A stretch of 24,730 bases of DNA, taken from JBLHKE01 sp047619485. GTDB lineage: Bacteria > Verrucomicrobiota > Verrucomicrobiia > Verrucomicrobiales > DEV007. Shown here in pieces: positions 7,400 to 14,555 of the stretch (position 1 is the first letter of the stretch; each line of letters starts with the position of its first letter). The notes under the pieces were generated by a model. The model saw nothing but the letters and a program-made list of their open reading frames with translations, did no database searches and was not told where the DNA came from. The position numbers and the translations under genes are program-made. The DNA lies in the NCBI GenBank assembly GCA_047619485.1, contig JBLHKE010000022.1, positions 1 through 24,730 on the forward strand, written 5' to 3'.

Positions 7400-8407
7400 T
7401 CAAGCCTCGTCCACCTCCGGGCGCGGGTCGCGCGACAGCAGCTCCGAGAGAGCTTGCGCCGGCGGCTTGTCGTCGTGGATAACCCGATAGGCCTGCTCGA
7501 TGATCGGCGCCTCGATGCCGAGCTTCTTGACGCACTCGTAGAGGCTCACCGAGTTGGCAACCCCCTCGGCGACCATGTTCATCTCGGACTCGACTTTTTC
7601 CAAGCTCATCCCCTCGCCAAGCAACCTGCCGACGCGGTTGTTGCGGCTGTGCGTGCTGTAACAGGTCACGATCAGATCCCCCACCCCGCTCAGTCCCTGG
7701 AAAGTCTCCTGCTTGCCGCCGGTCGCCTTGCCGATGCGAACCATCTCAGCCAACCCGCGCGTCACCAGCGCCGCCTTGGCATTGTCCCCCAGCCCGAGCC
7801 CGTCACAGATGCCTGCAGCGATCGCAAAAACATTTTTCACCGCACTTCCGATCTCGATACCAGCAACGTCGTCACTGGTGTAGGTGCGGAACCACGGCAG
7901 CGTGAACACTTCCTGGAGACGCACCGCCACATCGCCGTCCTCGCAGCCGATGACGGCCGCGGTCGCTAACTCCCGGGCGACCTCTTCGGCATGGTTCGGA
8001 CCGGACAGAACCGCGCACGGACTGTCGGGGAGCGCCTCGCCGATCACCTCGCTCATGCGCAAGCCGGTGTTGCGTTCGATCCCCTTGGTGCAGTTGACCA
8101 AGATGGTGCCCGGCGCCACTCCGATCGCGGCAACCTGCTCGGCCATCGAGCGCATGGCTCCAGAAGGGACAACGAATAAAATCAGCCCACAACCGGCGAT
8201 CGAGGTGGCTAAGTCGGCGCTCGCCACCAGCGATTCGGGCAATGCGACTCCGGGCAGGTAGCGAGCATTCTCATGCTCGGCATTGATCGCGTCGACCGCT
8301 GAACGATCGCGCGCCCACAGCGTCACATCGATGCCGCGCTTGGCGATGGTGGCTGCTAGTGCGGTTCCCCAACTACCGCCTCCGATGACACAGGCTTTTT
8401 CTATCAT
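7400..8407 (-). CDS. gpsA: Glycerol-3-phosphate dehydrogenase [NAD(P)+]
   Basis: The 335-residue product reduces dihydroxyacetone phosphate to sn-glycerol-3-phosphate for phospholipid synthesis in the cytoplasm. The Rossmann motif is 'VIGGGSWGTALA' (7-18). The family blocks 'LFVVPSGAMR', 'NCTKGIE', 'LSGPNHAEEVA', 'GIEIGSAVKNVFAIAAGICDGLGLGDNAKAALVTRGLAEM' (with the catalytic Lys) and 'GLSGVGDLIVTC.S..SRN..VG' are all present. Length is normal. Its ATG overlaps the plsY stop (ATGA at 8404-8407). This makes a coupled plsY-gpsA pair whose products act in consecutive steps: GpsA makes the acceptor that PlsY acylates. Confidence 0.96.
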   Translation of the reverse strand: MIEKACVIGGGSWGTALAATIAKRGIDVTLWARDRSAVDAINAEHENARYLPGVALPESLVASADLATSIAGCGLILFVVPSGAMRSMAEQVAAIGVAPGTILVNCTKGIERNTGLRMSEVIGEALPDSPCAVLSGPNHAEEVARELATAAVIGCEDGDVAVRLQEVFTLPWFRTYTSDDVAGIEIGSAVKNVFAIAAGICDGLGLGDNAKAALVTRGLAEMVRIGKATGGKQETFQGLSGVGDLIVTCYSTHSRNNRVGRLLGEGMSLEKVESEMNMVAEGVANSVSLYECVKKLGIEAPIIEQAYRVIHDDKPPAQALSELLSRDPRPEVDEA

Positions 8408-9054
8408 GATTGTTTGGTCTTTTTTACCATTCGGCTCTCAGTGCCAGCACGCAGCCTGGCGATGTTAGCGCGGTGTCGCCAGATGCCTAACACTGCGACC
8501 AAAACACCGAGCACGATCAACGGAAGTTCATGTCGCCCCCGCATTGCCCCCTGGATGAAGAGCGCGATGGGAACCGTCAGTGCCGCAAAGATCGAGGCTA
8601 GGGAAACGTAGCGTTTCGCGTAGAAGAGGATCGCCCAGACGACCGCCGCTGCAAGCACGGCCCAAGGCATCAGTGCCAGAAGTGCGCCACCCGAGGTCGC
8701 AACCCCCTTGCCCCCCTTGAATTTGAGCCAGAACGGGTGGTTGTGACCGAGGATCGTAGCGAGAGCGATGAGGACGCTGATGATCGAAATCAACTGGACG
8801 GAGGCATCTCCGAGGATGCCGGTAGCAAGTTTCTGTCCGATAAGAACAGGCACGAGACCTTTTAGCACATCGAGCACAAAAACGAAGATTCCCTCCTTTT
8901 TGCCAACGATACGCAGGACGTTGGTCGCACCGATGTTGCCACTCCCGTGATTGCGGATATCGAGCCCCTTGGACTTCCCCATGAGGAAGCCGAACGGGGT
9001 GGCCCCTATCACGTAGGCAGCGAGGATTAGGAGGGTGAGTTGGAGACTAATCAT
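8404..9054 (-). CDS. plsY: Glycerol-3-phosphate acyltransferase PlsY
   Basis: The 216-residue integral membrane enzyme transfers acyl from acyl-phosphate to glycerol-3-phosphate, the first committed phospholipid step. Family motifs are visible: 'GATPFGFLMGKSKGLDIRNHGSGNIGATNVLR' region (motif 1), 'GHNHPFWLKFKGGKGVATSGG' region (motif 2) and a third loop near 'AKRYVSLASI'. Five or more hydrophobic segments fit the family. The C-terminus is basic ('RMVKKTKQS'). ATG 9054 is used. An upstream in-frame GTG at 9063 lies inside a REP-like palindrome and adds only three residues. No clear Shine-Dalgarno is visible at either start. It is coupled to gpsA downstream. Confidence 0.95.
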   Translation of the reverse strand: MISLQLTLLILAAYVIGATPFGFLMGKSKGLDIRNHGSGNIGATNVLRIVGKKEGIFVFVLDVLKGLVPVLIGQKLATGILGDASVQLISIISVLIALATILGHNHPFWLKFKGGKGVATSGGALLALMPWAVLAAAVVWAILFYAKRYVSLASIFAALTVPIALFIQGAMRGRHELPLIVLGVLVAVLGIWRHRANIARLRAGTESRMVKKTKQS

Positions 9055-9060
9055 GGGTAA

Positions 9061-9079
9061 CACGGAGTGGCACTCCGTG
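9061..9079. repeat. REP-like palindrome, left copy
   Basis: This is a perfect hairpin, CACGGAGT-ggc-ACTCCGTG, 7 bp upstream of the plsY ATG. It shares its arms with a second palindrome at 9172-9190. The extended left sequence (from GTAACACGGAGT) and the inverse of the right one (GTAGCACGGAGTT) match at about 20 of 24 bases, so the two copies face each other like a REP pair (REPIN or BIME). In plsY mRNA, the hairpin would sit where the ribosome loads. Confidence 0.7.
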
Positions 9080-9171
9080 GTTGTCTGCTCATGTAAGTTT
9101 GATTTGCTCGCGGGGAATGCGGCATCGGAATCGACTGGTGATTAGAAAACCGGGGAACAACGGCTGGGATC

Positions 9172-9190
9172 CACGGAGAACAACTCCGTG
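9172..9190. repeat. REP-like palindrome, right copy
   Basis: The hairpin is CACGGAG-aacaa-CTCCGTG, directly downstream of the polX stop codon. It is the inverted partner of the palindrome at 9061-9079. In the leftward transcript it would fold just after polX and could end or stabilise that message. No T-run follows it, so a classical intrinsic terminator is not supported. The 92 bp between the two palindromes contain no ORF and no convincing promoter. Confidence 0.7.
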
Positions 9191-9196
9191 CTACGT

Positions 9197-10942
9197 TCAT
9201 CGCTTCACCCCCAAGGCGTCTTCGATTTCGCCCAGCGGTAAGCAGTTCACAACATCCTTGCGCGTCAACCACCCCTTGCGCGCCTGGAGCACACCGAAGT
9301 GCAAAAATTGTAGGCCAGCGGTGTTGTGTGCGTCTGGATTGATCGAACACTTCACCCCTTTCTCCTTCGCCAGCTTCCACCAGCGCCAGTCCATGTCGAG
9401 CCGCCACGGGTTGGCGTTGAGTTCGATGATGGTGTCGTTGGCGGCCGCCGCATCAATGATCTTCGGCACGTTGAGCGCGTACGGGTCACGCTTCAGCAGC
9501 AGTCGGCCAGTGAGGTGTCCTAACATCGTCACATTCGGGTTTTCGATTGCCCGTATGAGGCGTTTCGTCATGTCCTCTTCAGATAGCGTGAAGGAACTAT
9601 GCACCGAGGCGACAACGTAGTCGAGCTGCTCCAAAATTTCGTCTTCGAAGTCCAAGCTACCATCCTTCAAAATGTCACACTCGGTGCCAGCGAACAGCTT
9701 GAAGTCGTCGCCGAACTCCTGGTTGAGCGAATCGATCTCGTCGAGCTGCTCCAGCAGGCGATCCTCATCGAGCCCGTTGGCTTGGAAGGAACTCTTGCTG
9801 TGATCGGCGATCCCCAGATACTGGAGCCCGAGTTCTTGAGCCGCAGCCGCCATCTCCCCGAGCGTGTTCTTGCCGTCGCTCGCCTTGGTGTGGTTGTGAA
9901 ACGTTCCGCGCAGGTTCTCGGTCTCGATCAGCTTTGGCAGGCGCCCCTCCTCTGCCGCTTCGATCTCCCCCGAGTTCTCGCGCAGCGCTGGAGGGACAAA
10001 ATCGAGATCGAGGGCACGATAGATATCGGCCTCCTCGTTGAACTCTTTCACACTGAGAGGTTTCGCCACTTTTTTACCATCCTCAACCGGAGCCAAGCGG
10101 TACTCGTTCAAGGTGTAGCCTCGCTTCAGCGCACGCGAGCGCATCGCTACATTGTGCTCTTTGCTGCCAGTGAAATAGGCAATCGCGAACGGGAATTCGG
10201 CACCCGTCACCGCACGCAGGTCACACTGCACGCCCGACTCGAGGAACACACTCGACTTGGTCGCCCCGTGGACGGTCACTCCAGCCACCTCTGGCATGTT
10301 GACAAAGGCCTCCATCACTCCAGCCGGTTGATTGGTCGCGACGATGAAATCCAAGTCGTGCAAGATCTCCTTGCCGCGGCGGAAACTGCCAGCCGTGCTC
10401 GCCTGAGTGACCTCTGGAAGCGACTTGAGCAGTTCGAGAATCTCTTCTGCTGCCTTCGCCACGCTACCGAGGCGGAACAGGCTCGCGTTCGATTCGCGAA
10501 ACTCTAACGCTGCCAGAATTTTCTCCACTGACTTCGCACCGAAGCCGGCCAGTTTCGTGACCTCCCCCGACTCGCAGACGCGCTTCAGGTCGGCGAGATT
10601 GCCGACGCCTAGTGCATCGTGCAGCGCCTTCACTTTCTTTGCGCCGAGCCCCTGGACCTCGAACAACTCGAGAATCCCCTCCGGGAACTCCGAGCGCAGG
10701 TTCTCGTAGTAATCGAGCTTGCCGGTCGAAACCAGTTCGTGAATCTTCTGCGCGAGCGCATCTCCGATCCCCTTGATGCCTTTCAAGTCATTGTCGCGGG
10801 CAAGCTGGACGAAATCGCCAGAAAACCCGGTGACGATCTCGGCGCCATTGCGATAGGCGCGCGTCTTAAAATGGTTCTCGCCCTTAAGCTCGAGGAACGT
10901 GGCGATGTTCTCGAGAACCTCTGCAATATTTTCTAGTGTCAT
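9197..10942 (-). CDS. polX: Family X DNA polymerase/3'-5' exonuclease PolX
   Basis: The 581-residue product is a bacterial PolX that fills short gaps and processes 3' ends in base-excision repair. The N-terminal helix-hairpin-helix region is at about 1-145 ('GIKGIGDALAQKI', 'VQGLGAKKVKAL', 'LAGFGAKSVEKI'). The nucleotidyltransferase palm has 'GSFRRGKEILHDLDFIVA' with Asp196 and Asp198, and the third carboxylate Asp241 in 'QCDLR'. The C-terminal PHP domain begins at about 346 with 'FHNHTKASDG' (His349, His351), then 'GIADHS', 'GTECDIL', 'VASVHS' and 'NPDAH'. All metal-binding motifs look intact, so both activities are expected. The ATG at 10942 lies 6 bp after the arsC stop, so the two probably share a transcript. 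Confidence 0.95.
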   Translation of the reverse strand: MTLENIAEVLENIATFLELKGENHFKTRAYRNGAEIVTGFSGDFVQLARDNDLKGIKGIGDALAQKIHELVSTGKLDYYENLRSEFPEGILELFEVQGLGAKKVKALHDALGVGNLADLKRVCESGEVTKLAGFGAKSVEKILAALEFRESNASLFRLGSVAKAAEEILELLKSLPEVTQASTAGSFRRGKEILHDLDFIVATNQPAGVMEAFVNMPEVAGVTVHGATKSSVFLESGVQCDLRAVTGAEFPFAIAYFTGSKEHNVAMRSRALKRGYTLNEYRLAPVEDGKKVAKPLSVKEFNEEADIYRALDLDFVPPALRENSGEIEAAEEGRLPKLIETENLRGTFHNHTKASDGKNTLGEMAAAAQELGLQYLGIADHSKSSFQANGLDEDRLLEQLDEIDSLNQEFGDDFKLFAGTECDILKDGSLDFEDEILEQLDYVVASVHSSFTLSEEDMTKRLIRAIENPNVTMLGHLTGRLLLKRDPYALNVPKIIDAAAANDTIIELNANPWRLDMDWRWWKLAKEKGVKCSINPDAHNTAGLQFLHFGVLQARKGWLTRKDVVNCLPLGEIEDALGVKR

Positions 10943-10948
10943 GAGAAT

Positions 10949-11428
10949 CTAACAGCAACCCTGTCCCCTATCGGTTCCAGCCATCTCGGCCGCCTGATCG
11001 CGTCGCCCGCGGCCGTAGGCCTCGAACACCAACCTGATCTGGTCGCGGATGCGGCGGAAGCACTCGCGCTGTTCCTCTTCGGTCCCCTCCGCGTCGGCAG
11101 GATCTTCGAAGCGCCAGCAATATTTATACTGCTGGCCGGGGAAGCTCGGACATTCCTCGTCAGCATTGCCGCACACCGTGATCACGGTCTCCACTGATTT
11201 GGTGATGAACTCTTCGAGGTGCTTTGAGGTGTAAGTTCCGGGATCGAGGGGCAGCCCGATTTCCGCCATCACATCGGACGCCAACGGATGGACATAGCCA
11301 CTCGGCTTGGCACCGGCACTGGCAACTTCAAACACGTCGCCGGCCACCGAACGCAAAATCGCTTCAGCCATTTGTGAGCGGCATGAATTTCCGGTGCACA
11401 GCACGAGGACGAGAGGTTTATCTTCCAT
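10949..11428 (-). CDS. arsC: Arsenate reductase, thioredoxin-coupled (LMW-PTP fold)
   Basis: The 159-residue product has the phosphatase loop 'LCTGNSCRSQMAE' (Cys11-x5-Arg17) and a later 'CGNADEEC' with Cys86 and Cys93. This is the three-cysteine set of the S. aureus-type ArsC (Cys10, Cys82, Cys89), which reduces arsenate to arsenite with thioredoxin. 'SAGAKPSGYVHPLA' and 'DPADAEG' also fit. The C-terminus is extended and ends in Cys-Cys. ATG 11428 is chosen because the family starts shortly before the P-loop. ATG 11449 would add seven residues, and the frame is open to 11527. No ArsB, Acr3 or ArsR gene is adjacent; it sits instead upstream of polX. A role as a protein-tyrosine phosphatase is possible but less likely given the cysteine pattern. 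Confidence 0.88.
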   Translation of the reverse strand: MEDKPLVLVLCTGNSCRSQMAEAILRSVAGDVFEVASAGAKPSGYVHPLASDVMAEIGLPLDPGTYTSKHLEEFITKSVETVITVCGNADEECPSFPGQQYKYCWRFEDPADAEGTEEEQRECFRRIRDQIRLVFEAYGRGRRDQAAEMAGTDRGQGCC

Positions 11429-11541
11429 AGGCGGAGATTCGGGGGACATCGGCACAAGCTCAAGCGCTGAATCTTTTAAAATTATTCCCGTCGCGGTCAA
11501 ATCGCTTGAACTGCCGCGCCGAGACAACGATACCTCACCGC

Positions 11542-12552
11542 ATGACCGAATACATCCTCGCCGTCCTAAAAGGTGCCGCCATGGGCGCCGCGAACATCAT
11601 TCCCGGTGTTTCGGGCGGCACGATCGCGTTCATCACTGGCATCTACGAGCGCCTGATCAACGCCATCAAGTCCTGTGGCCCGAAGGCAATCAAGCTGCTG
11701 TTTACCGGAAAATTCAAACAATTCGCCAAACACACTGATCTATTTTTCCTCTTATCGATCGGGCTCGGCGCGGGAGTGGCCATCATCGTCATGGCGCGTT
11801 TCCTCGAACCCGCATTCGAAAATCATCCAATCCCAACCTGGGCTTTCTTCTTCGGCCTCATCCTTGCCTCGATCTGGGGGGTCGGAAAGATGGTGGGACG
11901 CTGGGGGCCGGGAACGATTGTCGCTCTGCTGATCGGCCTCGCCATCGCGGTGGGACTTCTGTTCCTGCCACAAGGTTCCCGCAACGATAATCCTATCTTT
12001 CTGATCGTCTGCGGGGCTGCCGCAATCTCGAGCATGATCATTCCAGGCGTATCGGGTTCTTATGTCCTGTTGCTGCTCGGAAACTACGCGCTCGTGCTCG
12101 GCGCCATCGGCGATCGCGATCTGGGGATCCTGATCCCATTCGCGACCGGATGTGTGCTCGGACTACTACTGCTCTCGCACGTCCTCTCATGGATTTTCAA
12201 ACATCATCACGACATCGCGGTTGCCTTGATCACCGGATTTATCGTCGGCTCGCTCGTTTTGATCTGGCCTTGGAAGGAAACCGTCTACAAGCAAGATTCG
12301 GCAGGCGCCTACATCGTGAAAACCGAAGATCGAAAGTTTGTCCCGCGCCCTGGCACTTTCGAGGAAGTGAAAAAATCGACAGCCGAAGACGAAGAGATGG
12401 TAGAGATCGGCTACGCCAACTGGCATGCGCCCAAGATGGGTGAGAAATCGACGATGCCCGCGATCCTACTAGCGCTGTTCGGCGCCTTTCTGGTATTCTT
12501 GATTGATTGGCTCGGGGCGAAATTTGGCCGCACGAAGAAAAGTGGAGCTTAG
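11542..12552 (+). CDS. DUF368 (PopT-type) undecaprenyl-phosphate translocase
   Basis: The 336-residue polytopic membrane protein has the DUF368 hallmark repeated once per half: 'NIIPGVSGGT' (18-27) and 'MIIPGVSGSY' (165-174). The inverted-repeat layout and about 8-10 hydrophobic segments fit the family. DUF368 proteins (PopT) have been shown in other bacteria to recycle undecaprenyl phosphate across the cytoplasmic membrane for cell-envelope synthesis. A hydrophilic insert of about 58 residues (about 247-304, rich in Lys and Glu) precedes the last hydrophobic helix and is longer than I expect for the family. ATG 11542 was chosen because upstream in-frame codons are polar and lack family similarity. 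It diverges from arsC across about 110 bp. Confidence 0.88.
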   Translation: MTEYILAVLKGAAMGAANIIPGVSGGTIAFITGIYERLINAIKSCGPKAIKLLFTGKFKQFAKHTDLFFLLSIGLGAGVAIIVMARFLEPAFENHPIPTWAFFFGLILASIWGVGKMVGRWGPGTIVALLIGLAIAVGLLFLPQGSRNDNPIFLIVCGAAAISSMIIPGVSGSYVLLLLGNYALVLGAIGDRDLGILIPFATGCVLGLLLLSHVLSWIFKHHHDIAVALITGFIVGSLVLIWPWKETVYKQDSAGAYIVKTEDRKFVPRPGTFEEVKKSTAEDEEMVEIGYANWHAPKMGEKSTMPAILLALFGAFLVFLIDWLGAKFGRTKKSGA

Positions 12553-12573
12553 GGCTTGTCAGTAAATAACCCC

Positions 12574-13311
12574 TTAGCCGTCGTGTTCGTGGTCGTCGTG
12601 ATCGCTGAATTTCGGCGCCGACTGATCGTAGTAGACGTGGTCTGGAGCGATCGCCCCGCCGGAGATGATGAAGGTCATCGCCTCGTCGAGGTCCCAGTCG
12701 GTCGACGTTAGCTTCTCGACGGGCACCACTTCCAAGAAGCCAGAGGTGGGGTTCGGCGTCGTCGGGACGTAGACCGCAGCCAGTTCGCGTCCGGTCACGG
12801 CGTCGTTGAAGGTGCGTGTCACCAGCCCGACCGTCTTCATCTCCTCGGACGGGAAATTGATCAGCACCACCCGCTGCACATCGCTGCCGGGTTTTTCTTG
12901 GAGCACGACGATGAGTTTTTTCACCGCACCGTAGACCGTCTTGACGAAGGGAATCTGTTCGATGACCCGTTCGAAGAACAAGATCACACGGCGCCCGATC
13001 ACGTGGCGCGCGACCACCCCGAGTCCGTAGAGCACCGCCAGCACGAGGATCACCGCGACCACCGATTGGAAAATCTGCACGTTGAGCAAATCCGCCAGAC
13101 CCGGCATCATCGGACCGAGCCGATCCGCAAAAAACTGCACCAGCGGGTTACCGATTCGGGAAAGGGTACGGAACAGGAACGCCAAGACGATCCAAGTGAA
13201 CCACAGCGGGATCACCGTTACCAGACCCGTCAGAATGTAACGCCGGCGGGTCGGCTTCTTCGGTTTACGTTTTCTCCGGATCGGTGGGGCTGGGGTCGCG
13301 GTTTCAGACAT
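12574..13311 (-). CDS. DUF502 family membrane protein with His-rich tail
   Basis: The 244-residue product has a basic, Pro-rich N-terminus ('IRRKRKPKKPTRRR', 11-24), a first membrane segment at about 27-47 ('GLVTVIPLWFTWIVLAFLF') and a second at about 81-100 ('FQSVVAVILVLAVLYGLGVV'). A conserved soluble region follows, with 'IPFVKTVYGAVKKL', 'VVLINFPSEEMKTVGLVTRT' and 'VYVPTTPNPTSGFLEVVP'. This is DUF502, a family of unknown function found in many bacteria and in plants (COV-like). The last ten residues contain three His and five Asp/Glu ('SDHDDHEHDG'), a possible metal-binding tail. The ATG at 13311 is used; a GTG at 13335 would add eight residues. It is convergent with the DUF368 gene, with 21 bp between stops. 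Confidence 0.87.
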   Translation of the reverse strand: MSETATPAPPIRRKRKPKKPTRRRYILTGLVTVIPLWFTWIVLAFLFRTLSRIGNPLVQFFADRLGPMMPGLADLLNVQIFQSVVAVILVLAVLYGLGVVARHVIGRRVILFFERVIEQIPFVKTVYGAVKKLIVVLQEKPGSDVQRVVLINFPSEEMKTVGLVTRTFNDAVTGRELAAVYVPTTPNPTSGFLEVVPVEKLTSTDWDLDEAMTFIISGGAIAPDHVYYDQSAPKFSDHDDHEHDG

Positions 13312-13365
13312 TGGATCGCTGACATCTAACCTCACTTGCGCAATTGGTCTAGTCGCTGGTTACTT

Positions 13366-13413
13366 CGAAGCTCGGTTGGAACGCAGCACCCGCTTATTGC
13401 TAACCGAGCTTCG
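13366..13413 (-). terminator. Perfect 12-bp inverted repeat across the leuB stop codon
   Basis: CGAAGCTCGGTT (13366-13377) and AACCGAGCTTCG (13402-13413) are exact inverse copies separated by 24 bp. The right arm covers the last leuB codons and shares one base with the TAG stop at 13400-13402. In the leftward leuB transcript this would form a stable stem just at the end of the gene. The loop is long and no U-run follows, so it is at best an atypical terminator or an mRNA-end stabiliser. It also lies about 55 bp upstream of the DUF502 start. Confidence 0.45.
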
Positions 13414-14509
13414 CAAGAATCGCGTCGCCCATCCCCGTCGTCCCAACTTTCGTTGTCCCAGCTTCGCCCGTGTAGATGTCACCGGTGCGGACACCTTCAT
13501 CGATCACCGCCCGTACCGCCGACTCAATCAAGCTCGCCTCTTTCTCGAGACCAAAGGAATAGCGCAACATCATCGCTGCCGAGAGAATCTGCGCAATCGG
13601 ATTGGCGATTCCCTGGCCGGCGATATCGGGAGCCGAACCGCCACTCGGCTCGTACATCCCGTAATAAAGTCCCCCACCCTTGCTCTCTCCGAGGCTAGCG
13701 CTCGCAAGCATCCCGAGCGAGCCGGCGATCATCGCCATCTCATCGCTGAGGATGTCTCCAAACAAATTCGGAGCGAGAACGACATCGAAGCCCTTCGGGT
13801 TGCGGATCAACTGCATCGCCGCGTTGTCGACATACAAGTGGCTGAGTTCGACTTCTGGGTAATTTTTAGCCACGGCCTCCACCGTCTCGCGCCAGAGGAT
13901 TCCGTTCTGGAGGACGTTCGCCTTATCGATCGAAGTGAGCCGCTTGTCGCGCCCTGCAGCCGCCGTGAAGGCAACATGAGCGATGCGTTCGATCTCACTC
14001 TGCTTGTAGACCATCGTGTCGATCGCAACAGGCTCGTCGCCATCACGATTGATGCTTTTCGGCTCACCAAAATAGATCCCGCCCGTCAGCTCGCGAACAC
14101 ACAGGACATCGAAGCCCCCTGCGATGATCTCCTCTTTCACTGGCGATGCGTGTGTCAGCGACCCGAAGCAGACCGCCGGGCGCAGGTTCGCATACAGTCC
14201 GAAGTGTTTGCGCAGCGGCAATAGCGCCCCGCGCTCTGGCTGTTCTGTCGGTGGCAAGCTCTCCCACTTCGGTCCTCCGACCGAACCGAACAGAATCGCA
14301 TCGGCCGCTTCACAGGCCTTCAGAGTAGCATCTGGCAAGGCCGATCCCTCCCCATCAATCGCGGCACCACCCACCAATTTCTCATCAAAGTTGAACCCGA
14401 TGCCAGCATCCTCCGAAACCTTGTCAAGCACGCGCCGCGCCTCGATCATAACCTCTGGGCCAATGCCGTCGCCGGCCAATACTGCAATGTTGTAACTGGT
14501 GCTGCTCAT
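13400..14509 (-). CDS. leuB: 3-isopropylmalate dehydrogenase
   Basis: The 369-residue cytoplasmic enzyme oxidises and decarboxylates 3-isopropylmalate to 2-oxoisocaproate in leucine synthesis. Features are 'IAVLAGDGIGPEVM' near the N-terminus, 'LFGSVGGPKWE', 'LLPLRKHFGLYANLRPA' (the substrate-binding segment that marks IPMDH rather than isocitrate dehydrogenase), 'RELTGGIYFGEPK', 'DKANVLQNGILWRETV', 'HLYVDNAAMQLIRNP', 'NLFGDILSDE' and 'EPSGGSAPDIAGQGIANPIAQILSAAMMLRYS'. ATG 14509 gives the normal length. It follows the enolase-superfamily gene by 46 bp on the same strand. leuA, leuC and leuD are not in the window. A 12-bp inverted repeat straddles its stop. Confidence 0.96.
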   Translation of the reverse strand: MSSTSYNIAVLAGDGIGPEVMIEARRVLDKVSEDAGIGFNFDEKLVGGAAIDGEGSALPDATLKACEAADAILFGSVGGPKWESLPPTEQPERGALLPLRKHFGLYANLRPAVCFGSLTHASPVKEEIIAGGFDVLCVRELTGGIYFGEPKSINRDGDEPVAIDTMVYKQSEIERIAHVAFTAAAGRDKRLTSIDKANVLQNGILWRETVEAVAKNYPEVELSHLYVDNAAMQLIRNPKGFDVVLAPNLFGDILSDEMAMIAGSLGMLASASLGESKGGGLYYGMYEPSGGSAPDIAGQGIANPIAQILSAAMMLRYSFGLEKEASLIESAVRAVIDEGVRTGDIYTGEAGTTKVGTTGMGDAILAKLG

Positions 14510-14555
14510 AGTTCCGTTTCTAAAAGCCTCGCATCGGTCGCAAGGCAAGCGGTTT

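Noticed and set aside
7356..7535. N-terminal extension of the SLBB lipoprotein into gpsA
   Set aside because: The added 60 residues are read from gpsA in another frame, and a good signal peptide starts at 7355.
9599..10507. 302-codon plus-strand open frame opposite polX
   Set aside because: It lies wholly antisense to polX, whose catalytic motifs are intact. The predicted protein has no family features and looks like a GC-driven shadow frame.
11460..11509. 7-bp inverted repeat TCAAGCG/CGCTTGA in the arsC-popT divergent gap
   Set aside because: The arms are short and 36 bp apart, which is expected by chance. Not strong enough to call an operator.
13376..14224. 282-codon plus-strand open frame opposite leuB
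   Set aside because: It is antisense to a complete leuB and has the His/Arg-rich composition typical of shadow frames.
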